Assembly: GCF_003226345.1 (NCBI RefSeq)
Contig: NZ_PDOF01000001.1
Coordinates: forward strand, 434,001-498,000
Length of the DNA: 64,000 nt
From: Alteribacter lacisalsi
GTDB lineage: Bacteria; Bacillota; Bacilli; Bacillales; Salisediminibacteriaceae
Reading direction: 5' to 3'
Part shown: one piece after another, positions 7,811-16,725 of the stretch
Layout: the number at the start of each line of letters is the position of its first letter
Position numbering within the stretch: the stretch's first letter is position 1
Translations under genes and position numbers: made by a program
Notes under the pieces: generated by a model
What the model was told of the DNA's origin: nothing
Seen by the model: the letters and a program-made list of their open reading frames with translations, nothing else
The model's database searches: none

Positions 7811-9199
7811 GTGGCAATTCATCATTTTTACTGCCCACTGCCTCTTTATTTGGAGAGGACGAAAGAGTCTTACCGGGTTCACGCTGCGGCACAGGAACAG
7901 ATGCCTGGCGGCGTGACGGCGAACATTAAGCATTTTGCTCCCTATCCCATCGTGATGAAGGGCGGTGACGGGGCGCGTCTTACAGATGTAGATGGTAACA
8001 CGTATATAGACTACCTTATGGGATATGGATCTCTTGCACTTGGCCATGGGCACCTGGCAGTAACTCAGGCTGTCAACAGTCAGATGCAAAAGGATGGAAC
8101 CTGTCTGTTCGGAACACCGCACAGACTGGAGACGGAATATGCCAAAAAGATTAAATGTTTTTTTCCGTCAATAGAGCGTCTTCGCTACACGAACTCAGGA
8201 ACCGAAGCAACACTTCTTGCAATTAGATTTGCGCTGGCTTATACAAGGAAAACAAAAGTGGCTAAATTTGAAGGTCATTATCACGGCGGTTTTAATGAAG
8301 TGCTGTACAGTATTAATCCGGACGAAATAAAAGCAGGGGATGCTGAAGAGCCTCTGGCGGTTCCAGAGTCTGCCGGGCTGGTTCCCGGCGGTGAAAAAAA
8401 CACGATTATACTCCCATTTAATAATAGTCATGCCTGTGAAACGCTATTGAGAAAGCATCAGAACGATCTTGCTGCGGTGATTATTGAGCCAGTTCAGGGC
8501 GGCTTTATCCCGGCAGAACAGGCGTTTATGACTCATTTGAGAGAAGTCACTCGTGAGTTGGGTATTTTACTTATTTTTGATGAAGTGAAAACCGGTTTCC
8601 GCTCTGCACTTGGAGGAGCCCAGAGTGTGTATCGCGTGCGGCCGGATCTGACGACTCTGGGAAAAGTAATAGGAGGGGGCTTACCGTTTGGGCTCGTTGG
8701 GGGAAAAAAAGAAATCATGGATGTGTCGAGTCCCCGTTCGGGAAGTGATGTGTTCGATACCCTCCAGAGCAGAGGATCGTCAGCTGAAGATACTCTCTTT
8801 CACAGCGGTACCTATAACGGACATCCGATGATCCTGGCAGCAGGCCTTGCTGTTATCGAGGAACTGGAAAAATCCTACACTAAAACATTGAATTTCACGT
8901 GTGAACTTAAAAATGAGCTCGCATCTTTTTTTGAAGGCAGAGGAATCACGGTTCAGACGCCGGGGATGGGAACGATTTTCAATCTGGTTTTTGCAGACGG
9001 ACAGATCCGGAACTACCGGGATTTAAAGAAAGCAGATCTTTCTTTTAGAAAAGATCTGGATTTCCATCTGATAAATGAAGGAATTTACACGAAACCACTG
9101 AATAGATACAGTATAGCAACTGTACACGGTGAGCAGGAACTCAGGAAATCAATTGATGCTCTGCACAATATCTTTGCTCATAGAACAGGCCGTCCCTAA
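7811..9199 (+). CDS. Class III PLP aminotransferase, glutamate-1-semialdehyde aminomutase-like
   Basis: The protein has 462 residues from a GTG at 7811 with AAAGGTGGAG six bases upstream; upstream ATGs lack ribosome sites. Class III landmarks are clear: VDGNTYIDYLMGYG, SGTEATLLAIR, HYHGGFNE, IFDEVKTGFR, and the PLP lysine in TLGKVIGGGLPFG. Overall it resembles glutamate-1-semialdehyde aminomutases, but the N-terminal part and a long insertion around residues 310-340 (SGSDVFDTLQSRGSSAED) are unusual for HemL. The RpiR regulator 32 bases downstream suggests a catabolic or amino-sugar/amino-acid role rather than heme synthesis. Exact substrate is unknown. Confidence 0.85.
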   Translation: MAIHHFYCPLPLYLERTKESYRVHAAAQEQMPGGVTANIKHFAPYPIVMKGGDGARLTDVDGNTYIDYLMGYGSLALGHGHLAVTQAVNSQMQKDGTCLFGTPHRLETEYAKKIKCFFPSIERLRYTNSGTEATLLAIRFALAYTRKTKVAKFEGHYHGGFNEVLYSINPDEIKAGDAEEPLAVPESAGLVPGGEKNTIILPFNNSHACETLLRKHQNDLAAVIIEPVQGGFIPAEQAFMTHLREVTRELGILLIFDEVKTGFRSALGGAQSVYRVRPDLTTLGKVIGGGLPFGLVGGKKEIMDVSSPRSGSDVFDTLQSRGSSAEDTLFHSGTYNGHPMILAAGLAVIEELEKSYTKTLNFTCELKNELASFFEGRGITVQTPGMGTIFNLVFADGQIRNYRDLKKADLSFRKDLDFHLINEGIYTKPLNRYSIATVHGEQELRKSIDALHNIFAHRTGRP

Positions 9200-9231
9200 A
9201 GCGGCTATAGTGGCAGAAGGAGGCAGTGGAC

Positions 9232-10086
9232 ATGTATGAGTGTGAGGTTTATGACCGGATTATTAATCATCAGGATACAATGAGCAAGGCGCACAGGAAG
9301 ATTGCCGGCTATCTGGTGGAGAACAGGGAAACAGCTCCTTTTTTAACTGCTTCGAAGCTTGCAAAGCACGTAGGCGTTGGAGAAGCAACGGTCATCCGGT
9401 TTGCATTTTTCCTCAACTTTAAAGGTTACCCTGATCTCCAGCGCCACCTGCAGGAGTCACTGCAGCGGAAAATGACGTCTGCTGAAGTGCTGGCAAAGAC
9501 AACGGACAAAGACGGAAAACCGGAAGATGTGGTCACTGAAATTCTGGGGGATGATATCCAAAATCTGAAGATCACACTGGAGCAGCTTGATACCCGTCAT
9601 TTTGAAGAGGCTGTCCGACAGATTATTGAAGCGGAAAATATCTATATTATTGCTTACCGGAGTGCGGCGAGCATCGCCAGTTTTATGGAATTTTATCTCG
9701 ATATGGTGCTGCAAAATACTGAATTGATTCGCCAGGGTGACGGGGTTTCAGAGCATCTTCTGGATATTAAGGATAATGACCTGGTGATCGGCTTCGGTTT
9801 TTCCCGTTATACGAAGCGGACAGTGGAAGTACTGAGATACGCAAAGCAGCGAGGGGCAAGAACGCTGGTTATTACTGACCACTATATGAGCCCGCTTGTA
9901 CCTCTCGGTGATTTGAAGCTGATTGCAGCCACCGAAATCAATTCGTTTATTGATTCTTTTTCCGCGCCGCTCAGTATTGTGAATGCCCTTATAACGGCTG
10001 TCACAAGGACTGAGCACGTGAAGGTGGAGAAGAGGCTTCAGGAACTTGAGGGGCTGTGGGAGAACTTCGACGTATTTGAGGAATAA
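9232..10086 (+). CDS. RpiR-family transcription regulator (HTH plus SIS domain)
   Basis: The protein has 284 residues. The N-terminal HTH (about 1-75) carries the family pattern TASKLAKHVGVGEATVIRF. Residues about 120-250 form a SIS sugar-phosphate-binding domain (IYIIAYRSAASIASF, VIGFGFSRYTKRTVEV). I prefer the ATG at 9232, nine bases after AGAAGGAGG, over the GTG at 9226, which almost touches that ribosome site. It follows the aminotransferase with a 32-base gap and is likely co-transcribed, so it probably controls that gene. Confidence 0.88.
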   Translation: MYECEVYDRIINHQDTMSKAHRKIAGYLVENRETAPFLTASKLAKHVGVGEATVIRFAFFLNFKGYPDLQRHLQESLQRKMTSAEVLAKTTDKDGKPEDVVTEILGDDIQNLKITLEQLDTRHFEEAVRQIIEAENIYIIAYRSAASIASFMEFYLDMVLQNTELIRQGDGVSEHLLDIKDNDLVIGFGFSRYTKRTVEVLRYAKQRGARTLVITDHYMSPLVPLGDLKLIAATEINSFIDSFSAPLSIVNALITAVTRTEHVKVEKRLQELEGLWENFDVFEE

Positions 10087-10087
10087 C

Positions 10088-10119
10088 AGCCGGCTCCGGG
10101 TATTGGGACGGGAGCCGGC
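10088..10119 (+). terminator. Strong hairpin after the RpiR gene
   Basis: GCCGGCTCC pairs with GGAGCCGGC across a 14-base loop. No T run follows, so termination is less certain than the hairpin itself. Confidence 0.45.
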
Positions 10120-10197
10120 GGGTGATATACCCACATCTCGATTAAACATGGGGATACTTCACCGGAAATTAAATGAAATTCCCAAACTCAACTTTCT

Positions 10198-11580
10198 TTA
10201 AGAACCAGGCACTTTCAGCGGTTTTTCCTTCTGTACAAACCCCATACGCTCCCACTTTCGTCCTTTCCAGCGTTTGAGCATGATGAGTCCCCTGAACCAT
10301 TCATCGGCAATAAACGAGATCCAGATTCCGACAAGGCCGAGACCGAAAATGAGCCCTGCAGTGTAGGAAATGGTTACAGACACACCCCACATCGAAAGAA
10401 TTCCCATATACACCGGAAACTTCACATCTCCTGCAGCTCTGAGTGAGTTGATGACAATTAGATTGAACGTCCTGCCCGGCTCCAGAATGATCGTGAGGAG
10501 CAGAAGAATACCGCCCAGTTCAATGATGTCACGGTTGTCTGTAAAAATTCCAAGAATCGGTTCCCTGAAAAATGCGAACAGGAGGGCCGCCCCCGTACTG
10601 ACGGCAAAACCGATCCAGAGGCTTTTCATACAGCGTTCGTAAGCTTCACGGTGTTTTCCCTCGCCAATAAGGTGACCGACAATGATCTGGGTACCCTGTC
10701 CGATCGCTACGGCAAACAGGAGGATGAACATCATAATATTCTGGGTGTAAACTCGTGTCGTCAGCTCGATTGTACCCATTGAGGATATAAAAATAGTGAT
10801 AACAACCTGTGACATGTTATAGGAAAGGTGTTCACCGGCAGAAGGAATACCGATTTTGAGAAGCTGCTGAAGTTCGGGTTTTGGAAAACTGCGGAACATA
10901 TAGGCAAAAGGAAGCTCCCCATTAACGCGCTTGTATAAAACCACCGCCAGGATGATGACACCAATCGTCCGGCTGCCTGCTGTACTGATGGCCACACCGG
11001 TTGCCCCAAGTTCAGGGAACATACCAGGTCCAAAAATGAGCAGGTAGTTGCCAATCACGTTAAGGACATTCATTCCGAGGGTGATCCACATGGCGTCTTT
11101 GGTAAAGCCGTGGCTTTTTATGATAGCACCTGCTGTCATGATCAGTGCCTGAATAAAGGCAAACCCGCCTACAATTCGCAGATACATTAGGGCTGTATCC
11201 ATCAGTTCCGGTGGCAGATTCATCACACCGAGAATCTGAGGGCCGAAAACGAAGAGAACAAGACTCAAGACAAGTCCGAAGACGAGGTTCGCTGCAATGG
11301 AGACAACAGCAATCTGTCCGGCCTGCCGCTCCTGGCGGGCACCGAGGTACTGGGCAATGAGGATCGTCGTTCCCATGGCTACAAACCCGAACATGACGAT
11401 AATAACACTCATTATTTGGTTTGCTACACCGACTGCAGCCACAGCGTTGTCATCGTATTGACTGAGCATGAGGGTGTCAGCGTTTCCCATGAGCATATGT
11501 AAGAAAATTTCAATAAAAATAGGCCAGGTGAGGGCAAACAGGGTTAGTTTCTTTTTTGTATCTGTCTGAGACGGTCTCAT
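10198..11580 (-). CDS. MATE-family multidrug/metabolite exporter
   Basis: The protein has 460 residues from an ATG at 11578-11580 with AGGAGGGT upstream; the frame extends 28 codons further without a ribosome site. About twelve hydrophobic helices are seen, with the MATE landmarks FIEIFLHMLMGNADTLMLSQ at the start, VAMGTTILIAQYLGA, and the matching GQGTQIIVGHLIGEG in the second half. MATE proteins export cationic compounds using sodium or proton gradients. It is divergent from the AraC-type regulator at 11739, which may control it. Confidence 0.88.
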   Translation of the reverse strand: MRPSQTDTKKKLTLFALTWPIFIEIFLHMLMGNADTLMLSQYDDNAVAAVGVANQIMSVIIVMFGFVAMGTTILIAQYLGARQERQAGQIAVVSIAANLVFGLVLSLVLFVFGPQILGVMNLPPELMDTALMYLRIVGGFAFIQALIMTAGAIIKSHGFTKDAMWITLGMNVLNVIGNYLLIFGPGMFPELGATGVAISTAGSRTIGVIILAVVLYKRVNGELPFAYMFRSFPKPELQQLLKIGIPSAGEHLSYNMSQVVITIFISSMGTIELTTRVYTQNIMMFILLFAVAIGQGTQIIVGHLIGEGKHREAYERCMKSLWIGFAVSTGAALLFAFFREPILGIFTDNRDIIELGGILLLLTIILEPGRTFNLIVINSLRAAGDVKFPVYMGILSMWGVSVTISYTAGLIFGLGLVGIWISFIADEWFRGLIMLKRWKGRKWERMGFVQKEKPLKVPGS

Positions 11581-11738
11581 GATGTGTACCCTCCTATCGG
11601 TCCTGGCCCCGGGTCTGCCGGGAATCCCAAGTTTGTGGACAAAAACGAATTTTGCTATATTCATTTTATAGATGCATGTTCATATTTAATAGTGATAAAC
11701 ACGAAGACATTAGCACAAAAACGACTTGAGGTGGAAGT

Positions 11739-12608
11739 GTGAAGACGATAAAAGTACGAGTTCCTCCTGTGCCGGTATTCATTAAAGGGGGGAAAGGAAG
11801 CTTCCGAAAAGGACGAAAACATCTGTCCAGAACGTTTGAAGTGTTTGATCTGCTGGTCGTACATAAAGGAACACTCTATATGGAAGAGGAAGGAATCCGT
11901 TATGACGTGAAGGAAGGAGAATACCTGCTCCTTGTACCGGGTGTTTTCCATGGAGGCTATCGGGCCTGTACAGAAGATACAGAAATGTACTGGGTGCATT
12001 TCAGACTGCCGGGTTCTTTCGAGATCGTTCCGAACTGCTCTTTCGACTGGTCGGATATATTGAAAAAGGAAAGTACATATACAGAAGAAGCTGAATTTGA
12101 TCTGATTCTCCCTGCTTACGGGAAAATAAAAAACCGGGCACGACTGGAAACCATTCTTGCAAGGCTCAACAGCCTGAATCTGTCAGGTTCACCTGCTGAC
12201 CAATTGATGCAGCAGGCTGTCTTCTTTGAGTCGCTTCTCTTCCTTCAGCGGGAGGCTGTAAGACTGCCCACAAGTGCGGAACAGGTAGCCAATGATGTTG
12301 TACGATTCCTCCACAGTCATTACCGGGAAACAGATCTCACTGTGGAGAGGATGGCCAAAGTGCTTCTGTATCATGCCGATTACCTGTCCAGGTGTATGAA
12401 ACGCACGACCGGGCTCACCCCGGGGCAGTATCTGAACCGTTACCGGATTGAACGGGCAAAGGAGCTGCTGAATACAACCGAACTGGATTTAGGTGCAGTA
12501 GCCGTGGAAGTGGGTATTTCGGACCGCAGTTATTTCTCCCGGCTGTTTAAAAAGACAGAGGGGGTAACACCGACAGCCTTCAGGAGCCTGAGAATAAGGG
12601 GGCGTTAG
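11739..12608 (+). CDS. AraC-family transcription regulator
   Basis: The protein has 289 residues from a GTG with GAGGTGG upstream. Residues about 30-100 form an AraC-type cupin ligand domain (KEGEYLLLVPGVFHGG). The last 100 residues hold the double HTH, ending in the signature VGISDRSYFSRLFKKTEGVTPTAFR. Such regulators sense sugars or other small effectors. It lies between a divergent MATE gene and the maltodextrin operon 460 bases downstream, and could act on either. Confidence 0.85.
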   Translation: MKTIKVRVPPVPVFIKGGKGSFRKGRKHLSRTFEVFDLLVVHKGTLYMEEEGIRYDVKEGEYLLLVPGVFHGGYRACTEDTEMYWVHFRLPGSFEIVPNCSFDWSDILKKESTYTEEAEFDLILPAYGKIKNRARLETILARLNSLNLSGSPADQLMQQAVFFESLLFLQREAVRLPTSAEQVANDVVRFLHSHYRETDLTVERMAKVLLYHADYLSRCMKRTTGLTPGQYLNRYRIERAKELLNTTELDLGAVAVEVGISDRSYFSRLFKKTEGVTPTAFRSLRIRGR

Positions 12609-12761
12609 GGGAAACGTGACGGGAAATTTGCGCAACCGATTGCAGTTCGTTATTCAGACATAGCGATTTTGTGAAAAATAGGCTTAAATCAAAGGAATCA
12701 AAAACGGTTGAAATTATACTGAAAAAATAGAAAACGGTTACAAAAAAATAGAGAAAAAGGG

Positions 12762-12790
12762 TTGTTTTTATTTAAAGGTGCCTATATAAT
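12762..12790 (+). promoter_or_regulatory. Sigma-A promoter of the maltodextrin operon
   Basis: TTGTTT (12762-12767), a 17-base spacer and TATAAT (12785-12790). The predicted transcript has a leader of about 270 bases before the binding-protein gene. Confidence 0.65.
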
Positions 12791-12806
12791 GAAGTTGTAA
12801 AGATGA

Positions 12807-12820
12807 TGCAAACGATTTCA
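12807..12820 (+). promoter_or_regulatory. cre-like CcpA site
   Basis: TGCAAACGATTTCA matches the CcpA consensus TGWAANCGNTNWCA at all positions but one and lies about 10 bases after the expected transcript start, a place where CcpA blocks transcription. A poorer match, TGAAAGCGCTTAAG, lies at 12952-12965. This fits glucose repression of a maltodextrin uptake operon. Confidence 0.6.
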
Positions 12821-13071
12821 CAGAGCTTTTGCCAGCCTGTGAATTGTTTTTGCCTCATTTGTGCAAACGGTTGTCTTGCATTTCGTACTCAAAGCTGAAA
12901 ACAGGCCATTGGTCCTTTGTTTAAGAAGACCATTTAGAATCTCTTCTGATCTGAAAGCGCTTAAGGCGCGGACAGAAGGAATCTGGTGAAGGCTTCCGCA
13001 AAAGAGTACATAAAAGAGGGACAATAGATTGCACAAAACAAACACATACTTATTTCTAAGGGGGAAACACC

Positions 13072-14373
13072 ATGTTTAAAGCCAAGTTTTTGACACCGGC
13101 AGCACTTCTTGCTCTATCCGTCGGCCTTGTTGCCTGTGGCGGCGGGGATGACGAAGCGGATGAAACTCCGGCAGATGATAACGGAACAGAAGAAAACGGA
13201 GAAGCTGCTGAAGGGGATGCGGACGAGCCCGAAAAACCAGAAGAGCTTTCCATGTGGGTAAACGATGAGGATTCACAGCTCCAGGCATACGAGGATATCG
13301 CAGAGCGATTTGAAGATGAGTATGACATCGCTGTAAACATTACACCTTTCTCCATGCTTGATCAAACCGATGCGATTAGTCTGGACGGTCCATCCGGACA
13401 GGGTCCTGACCTTTTCTTCCAGCCGCATGACCGTATGGGAGACATCGTTCTTCAGGGGCTTGCACGCGAGCTTGAGCTTACAGACGATCAGGCAGAACGC
13501 CTTTCTGAATACAACGAAGAAGCTGTTACATCCTTCAGCTTCGAAGGTGAGCAGTACGGAATTCCTGCAGTTGTGGAAACGTATGCACTATTCTACAACA
13601 CAGATATTATCGACGAAGCTCCGGCCACTGTGGACGAGCTTATGGCAATTGCCGAAGAGCACACGGACATGGGAGCTGACCAGTACGGATTCCTTATGGA
13701 AGCAACAAACCTTTACTTCGTATACCCGTTCCTGACTGGTGCAGGCGGATATATCTTTGACCAGGACGAAGACGGTGTCTACAACACTGAAGATATCGGT
13801 CTTAACAATGATGGTGCTGTAGAAGGCGCTGAATTGATCCAGTCATGGTTCGAAAACGACTACATGCCGACTGGCGTTGACGGCGACATCATGAACGGTC
13901 TCTTCCAGAGCGGTGACGTGGCAACAGTAATCACTGGACCATGGGCAATTCCTGACTACCGTGACGCGCTTGGCGACAGCCTTGCAGTTGCGATGCTTCC
14001 TGAGTGGGACGGCGATCAGCTGAACTCCTTCTCCGGTAACAAAGGATGGCTCGTATCCGAGTACTCGGAAAACCATTACTGGGCAACTGAACTTGCCCTG
14101 TTCCTGACGAACGCAGAAAGTTCCGAGCATTACTTCGAAACAGCTGGTGAGCTTCCGGCTCACACGGCAGTAGAGATCGATGATGAATTTATGAGCGCTG
14201 TATTTGATCAGTCGCAGGTAGCAGAGCCAATGCCGAACGTACCTGAAATGAGCCAGGTATGGGAGCCGGTTGCTGACGCACTGCAGTTTATCTCCCAGGG
14301 AGATGACCCGCAGGAAGTACTTGACGAAGCAGTAGAACAGATCCGTGAGCAGATTTCCATCATGGGTCAATAA
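13072..14373 (+). CDS. mdxE: Maltodextrin-type ABC transporter binding lipoprotein
   Basis: The protein has 433 residues. The signal ends in a lipobox LVAC with Cys at residue 22, so the protein is membrane-anchored outside the cell. A very acidic linker of about 40 residues follows, then an extracellular solute-binding domain of the maltose/maltodextrin group (LSMWVNDED at its head; GPDLFFQPHDRMG; TGPWAIPDYRDA). A GGGGG ribosome site precedes the ATG. Two matching permease genes and a GH31 glucosidase follow, which fixes the likely ligand as malto-oligosaccharides. A hairpin lies just after the stop. The symbol is by analogy with Bacillus subtilis. Confidence 0.85.
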   Translation: MFKAKFLTPAALLALSVGLVACGGGDDEADETPADDNGTEENGEAAEGDADEPEKPEELSMWVNDEDSQLQAYEDIAERFEDEYDIAVNITPFSMLDQTDAISLDGPSGQGPDLFFQPHDRMGDIVLQGLARELELTDDQAERLSEYNEEAVTSFSFEGEQYGIPAVVETYALFYNTDIIDEAPATVDELMAIAEEHTDMGADQYGFLMEATNLYFVYPFLTGAGGYIFDQDEDGVYNTEDIGLNNDGAVEGAELIQSWFENDYMPTGVDGDIMNGLFQSGDVATVITGPWAIPDYRDALGDSLAVAMLPEWDGDQLNSFSGNKGWLVSEYSENHYWATELALFLTNAESSEHYFETAGELPAHTAVEIDDEFMSAVFDQSQVAEPMPNVPEMSQVWEPVADALQFISQGDDPQEVLDEAVEQIREQISIMGQ

Positions 14374-14386
14374 TCAGGAAAAAAGA

Positions 14387-14416
14387 AGGGATTGGAGACA
14401 TCACTCTCCAATCCCG
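14387..14416 (+). terminator. Hairpin between binding-protein and permease genes
   Basis: GGGATTGGAGA (14388-14398) pairs perfectly with TCTCCAATCCC (14405-14415) around a six-base loop, with a weak T-rich flank. Such intercistronic hairpins let the binding protein be made in excess of the permeases by partial termination or 3' end protection. Confidence 0.7.
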
Positions 14417-14442
14417 ATTCTTTAAAGCAGGAGGACGCAACT

Positions 14443-15750
14443 ATGGCTGCAAACGATAATCAACCAGACGTAAAGATCGTGAATAAACAACACAATCCAA
14501 CTGTAGCTGCATTGCTATCGATCATTCCAGGTTTCGGGCAAATGTACAATAAGCGGTTTGTCAAAGGTGCAGTCTTATTCATTCTCTTTGCGGCTTTTGT
14601 TGGAGTATTAGCTGAATTTATTACAGATGGTCTTCAGGGACTTGTCACACTTGGGGAAGTTCCACGGGAAGATGATTCCCGACTCTTTCTGAGCTATGGA
14701 ATTCTGTCTCTGATCTTTCTAAGCTTCTTTATTACATTTTATGTCTTTAATATTCTGGACGCTCGTAAGGACGCAAAGAGAATTCAATTAGGCTGGGAAA
14801 TCCCCGGGATCAGACAGGGTTTTAAGAATGCCTGGGATAATGGTTTTCCTTATTTCCTTATCGCACCTGGATTGTTCCTGCTTGTCTTCGTTGTTATTTT
14901 CCCGCTTCTTTTCATGGTGGGACTGGCATTTACGAACTACAATCTGTATAACGCCCCGCCAAGAAATATTCTTGACTGGGTCGGCTTTGACAACTTTGTC
15001 CGACTCTTTACCATTTCTGAATGGCGGAACACGTTCTTCAGTGTACTATCCTGGACGCTGATCTGGACATTTGTTGCAACGACACTGCAGATTGCTCTGG
15101 CGCTCTTCCTTGCCATTCTCGTTAACGATGCACGGGTAAAAGGGAAGAAGCTGATTCGGACAGTATTCATTCTTCCATGGGCTGTTCCTGGCTTTGTTTC
15201 CATTATTATCTTTTCTGCTCTTTTTAACGATAACTTCGGAGCGATTAACCGGGATATTATAGTCCCGCTCTTTGGTTCAGGTATCCCGTGGATGAGCGAT
15301 CCTTTCTGGGCGAAAGTGGCCCTGATTATGATTCAGGTGTGGCTCGGCTTCCCGTTCGTATTCGCACTCTTTACCGGGGTACTGCAGAGTATTTCCAGCG
15401 ACTGGTACGAAGCAGCCGATATCGACGGGGCGAACCGCTGGCAGAAATTCAGCAACATTACCTTCCCGCACGTGATGTTCGCGACGGCACCGCTTCTGAT
15501 CATGCAGTATTCGTTTAACTTTAACAATTTTAATATTATTTATCTGTTTAACCAGGGGGGGCCGCCGGTTCGGGGACAGGTCGCCGGAGGAACCGATATT
15601 CTCATATCCTGGGTCTACGGACTGACATTTGAAACCCAGCAGTTTAATATGGCTGCTGCCATCTCGATCATTCTCGGACTTCTGGTTGTCACATTCGCCT
15701 TCTTCCAGTTCCGCCGTTCACGATCGTTTAAAGAGGAGGGGCAGATTTAA
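14443..15750 (+). CDS. mdxF: Maltodextrin ABC transporter permease MdxF/MalF-like
   Basis: The protein has 435 residues from the ATG at 14443, which follows AGGAGGAC; an earlier in-frame ATG at 14392 lies inside the hairpin. The N-terminal 120 residues hold an ALLSIIPGFGQMYNKRFVKG segment and two to three helices, as in Bacillus MdxF. The core has six helices and the permease EAA loop (YEAADIDGANRWQKFSNITFP, about residues 320-340), which contacts the ATPase. It overlaps the next gene by one base (TAATG). Confidence 0.87.
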   Translation: MAANDNQPDVKIVNKQHNPTVAALLSIIPGFGQMYNKRFVKGAVLFILFAAFVGVLAEFITDGLQGLVTLGEVPREDDSRLFLSYGILSLIFLSFFITFYVFNILDARKDAKRIQLGWEIPGIRQGFKNAWDNGFPYFLIAPGLFLLVFVVIFPLLFMVGLAFTNYNLYNAPPRNILDWVGFDNFVRLFTISEWRNTFFSVLSWTLIWTFVATTLQIALALFLAILVNDARVKGKKLIRTVFILPWAVPGFVSIIIFSALFNDNFGAINRDIIVPLFGSGIPWMSDPFWAKVALIMIQVWLGFPFVFALFTGVLQSISSDWYEAADIDGANRWQKFSNITFPHVMFATAPLLIMQYSFNFNNFNIIYLFNQGGPPVRGQVAGGTDILISWVYGLTFETQQFNMAAAISIILGLLVVTFAFFQFRRSRSFKEEGQI

Positions 15751-16625
15751 TGAGTATTCAAGCAGCAAAGACACGTAAACCGATGAGTAAAAGAAGAAAA
15801 AATTTCCTTGAACTTGCATTGATTTATACAATTATCGGGGTCATGTTCGTGATCATTTTCTACCCTCTTCTGTGGGCACTGGGTCTTTCCCTTAATCCGG
15901 GGTCCAGCATGTACGGCGCCCGGATGATTCCTGATAACTGGTCACTGGAACACTACGTCTGGCTCTTCACGGATCCGCGAAGCAACTATGTTCAGTGGTA
16001 CCAGAACACGCTGATTGTCGCATTCTCCACCTCTTTGATCGCCACCTTTATGGTTGCCCTCGTAGCTTATGCGTTCTCAAGATACCGCTTTGTCGGACGT
16101 AAGAACGGACTATACGCGTTCCTTCTTGTCCAGATGTTCCCGGTACTGATGGCGATGGTAGCCCTTTACATCCTGCTTAATATGGTCGGTCTTCTTGATT
16201 CCCTTCTTGGTCTGATCATTATCTATGTAGGCGGCGCCATTCCGATGAATGCGTTCCTGGTAAAAGGATATTTCGATACGATTCCGCGGGAGCTTGATGA
16301 ATCTGCCCGCATCGACGGTGCAGGTCACCTGCGCGTATTCTTCCAGATCATGCTTCCGCTCGCGAAGCCGATTCTGGCGGTTGTTGCCCTCTTTAACTTC
16401 ATGGCACCGTTCATGGACTTCATTCTGCCGCGGATTGTACTCCGGAGTCCGGAGAACTTTACGCTCGCACTGGGACTGTTTAACTTCGTAAACGACCAGT
16501 TCGCCAACAACTTTACGCGATTTGCAGCCGGTGCGATTCTAATCGCTGTACCAATCGCAGCAGTTTATCTGTTCCTGCAGCGCTACCTTATTTCCGGACT
16601 TACTTCAGGGGCTACGAAAGGGTAG
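15750..16625 (+). CDS. mdxG: Maltodextrin ABC transporter permease MdxG/MalG-like
   Basis: The protein has 291 residues with six helices and the EAA loop LDESARIDGAGHLRVFFQIMLP at about residues 178-200. Its ATG overlaps the mdxF stop, so translation is coupled. No ATPase gene is present in the window, so the transporter probably uses a shared MsmX-type ATPase encoded elsewhere, as known for B. subtilis. A large nested terminator follows. Confidence 0.87.
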   Translation: MSIQAAKTRKPMSKRRKNFLELALIYTIIGVMFVIIFYPLLWALGLSLNPGSSMYGARMIPDNWSLEHYVWLFTDPRSNYVQWYQNTLIVAFSTSLIATFMVALVAYAFSRYRFVGRKNGLYAFLLVQMFPVLMAMVALYILLNMVGLLDSLLGLIIIYVGGAIPMNAFLVKGYFDTIPRELDESARIDGAGHLRVFFQIMLPLAKPILAVVALFNFMAPFMDFILPRIVLRSPENFTLALGLFNFVNDQFANNFTRFAAGAILIAVPIAAVYLFLQRYLISGLTSGATKG

Positions 16626-16646
16626 AAGGTGCTGCTTGTCTTAGTG

Positions 16647-16690
16647 AGATACGGTTTAAAGAAAGAGCCCCTCTTTCTTCCGTATCTTTT
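16647..16690 (+). terminator. Nested double-stem terminator after mdxG
   Basis: The outer arm AGATACGG (16647-16654) pairs with CCGTATCT (16680-16687), and the inner AAGAAAGAG pairs with CTCTTTCTT. A T run follows. It separates the transporter genes from the glucosidase, allowing only partial read-through unless a further promoter exists. Confidence 0.85.
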
Positions 16691-16725
16691 TATTTGCAAA
16701 AATACCGCAAATTCAGGAGGAATGT

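Larger units (their letters stand above)
12632..12872 (+). promoter_or_regulatory. Cluster of LacI-type operator-like motifs before the maltodextrin operon
   Basis: GCAACCGATTGC (12632-12643) is an almost perfect inverted repeat with the CG centre of LacI-family operators. Three further AACGGTT motifs occur at 12703-12709, 12733-12739 and 12866-12872, two upstream and one downstream of the promoter. They could bind the LacI regulator at 19450 or CcpA. Binding is inferred from pattern only. Confidence 0.4.

Noticed and set aside
10087-10197. Second small gene between the RpiR and MATE genes
   Set aside because: Only a hairpin and short frames without ribosome sites are present.
12609-13071. 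Riboswitch in the maltodextrin leader
   Set aside because: No known riboswitch core was recognised in the roughly 270-base leader; only DNA-binding motifs are apparent.
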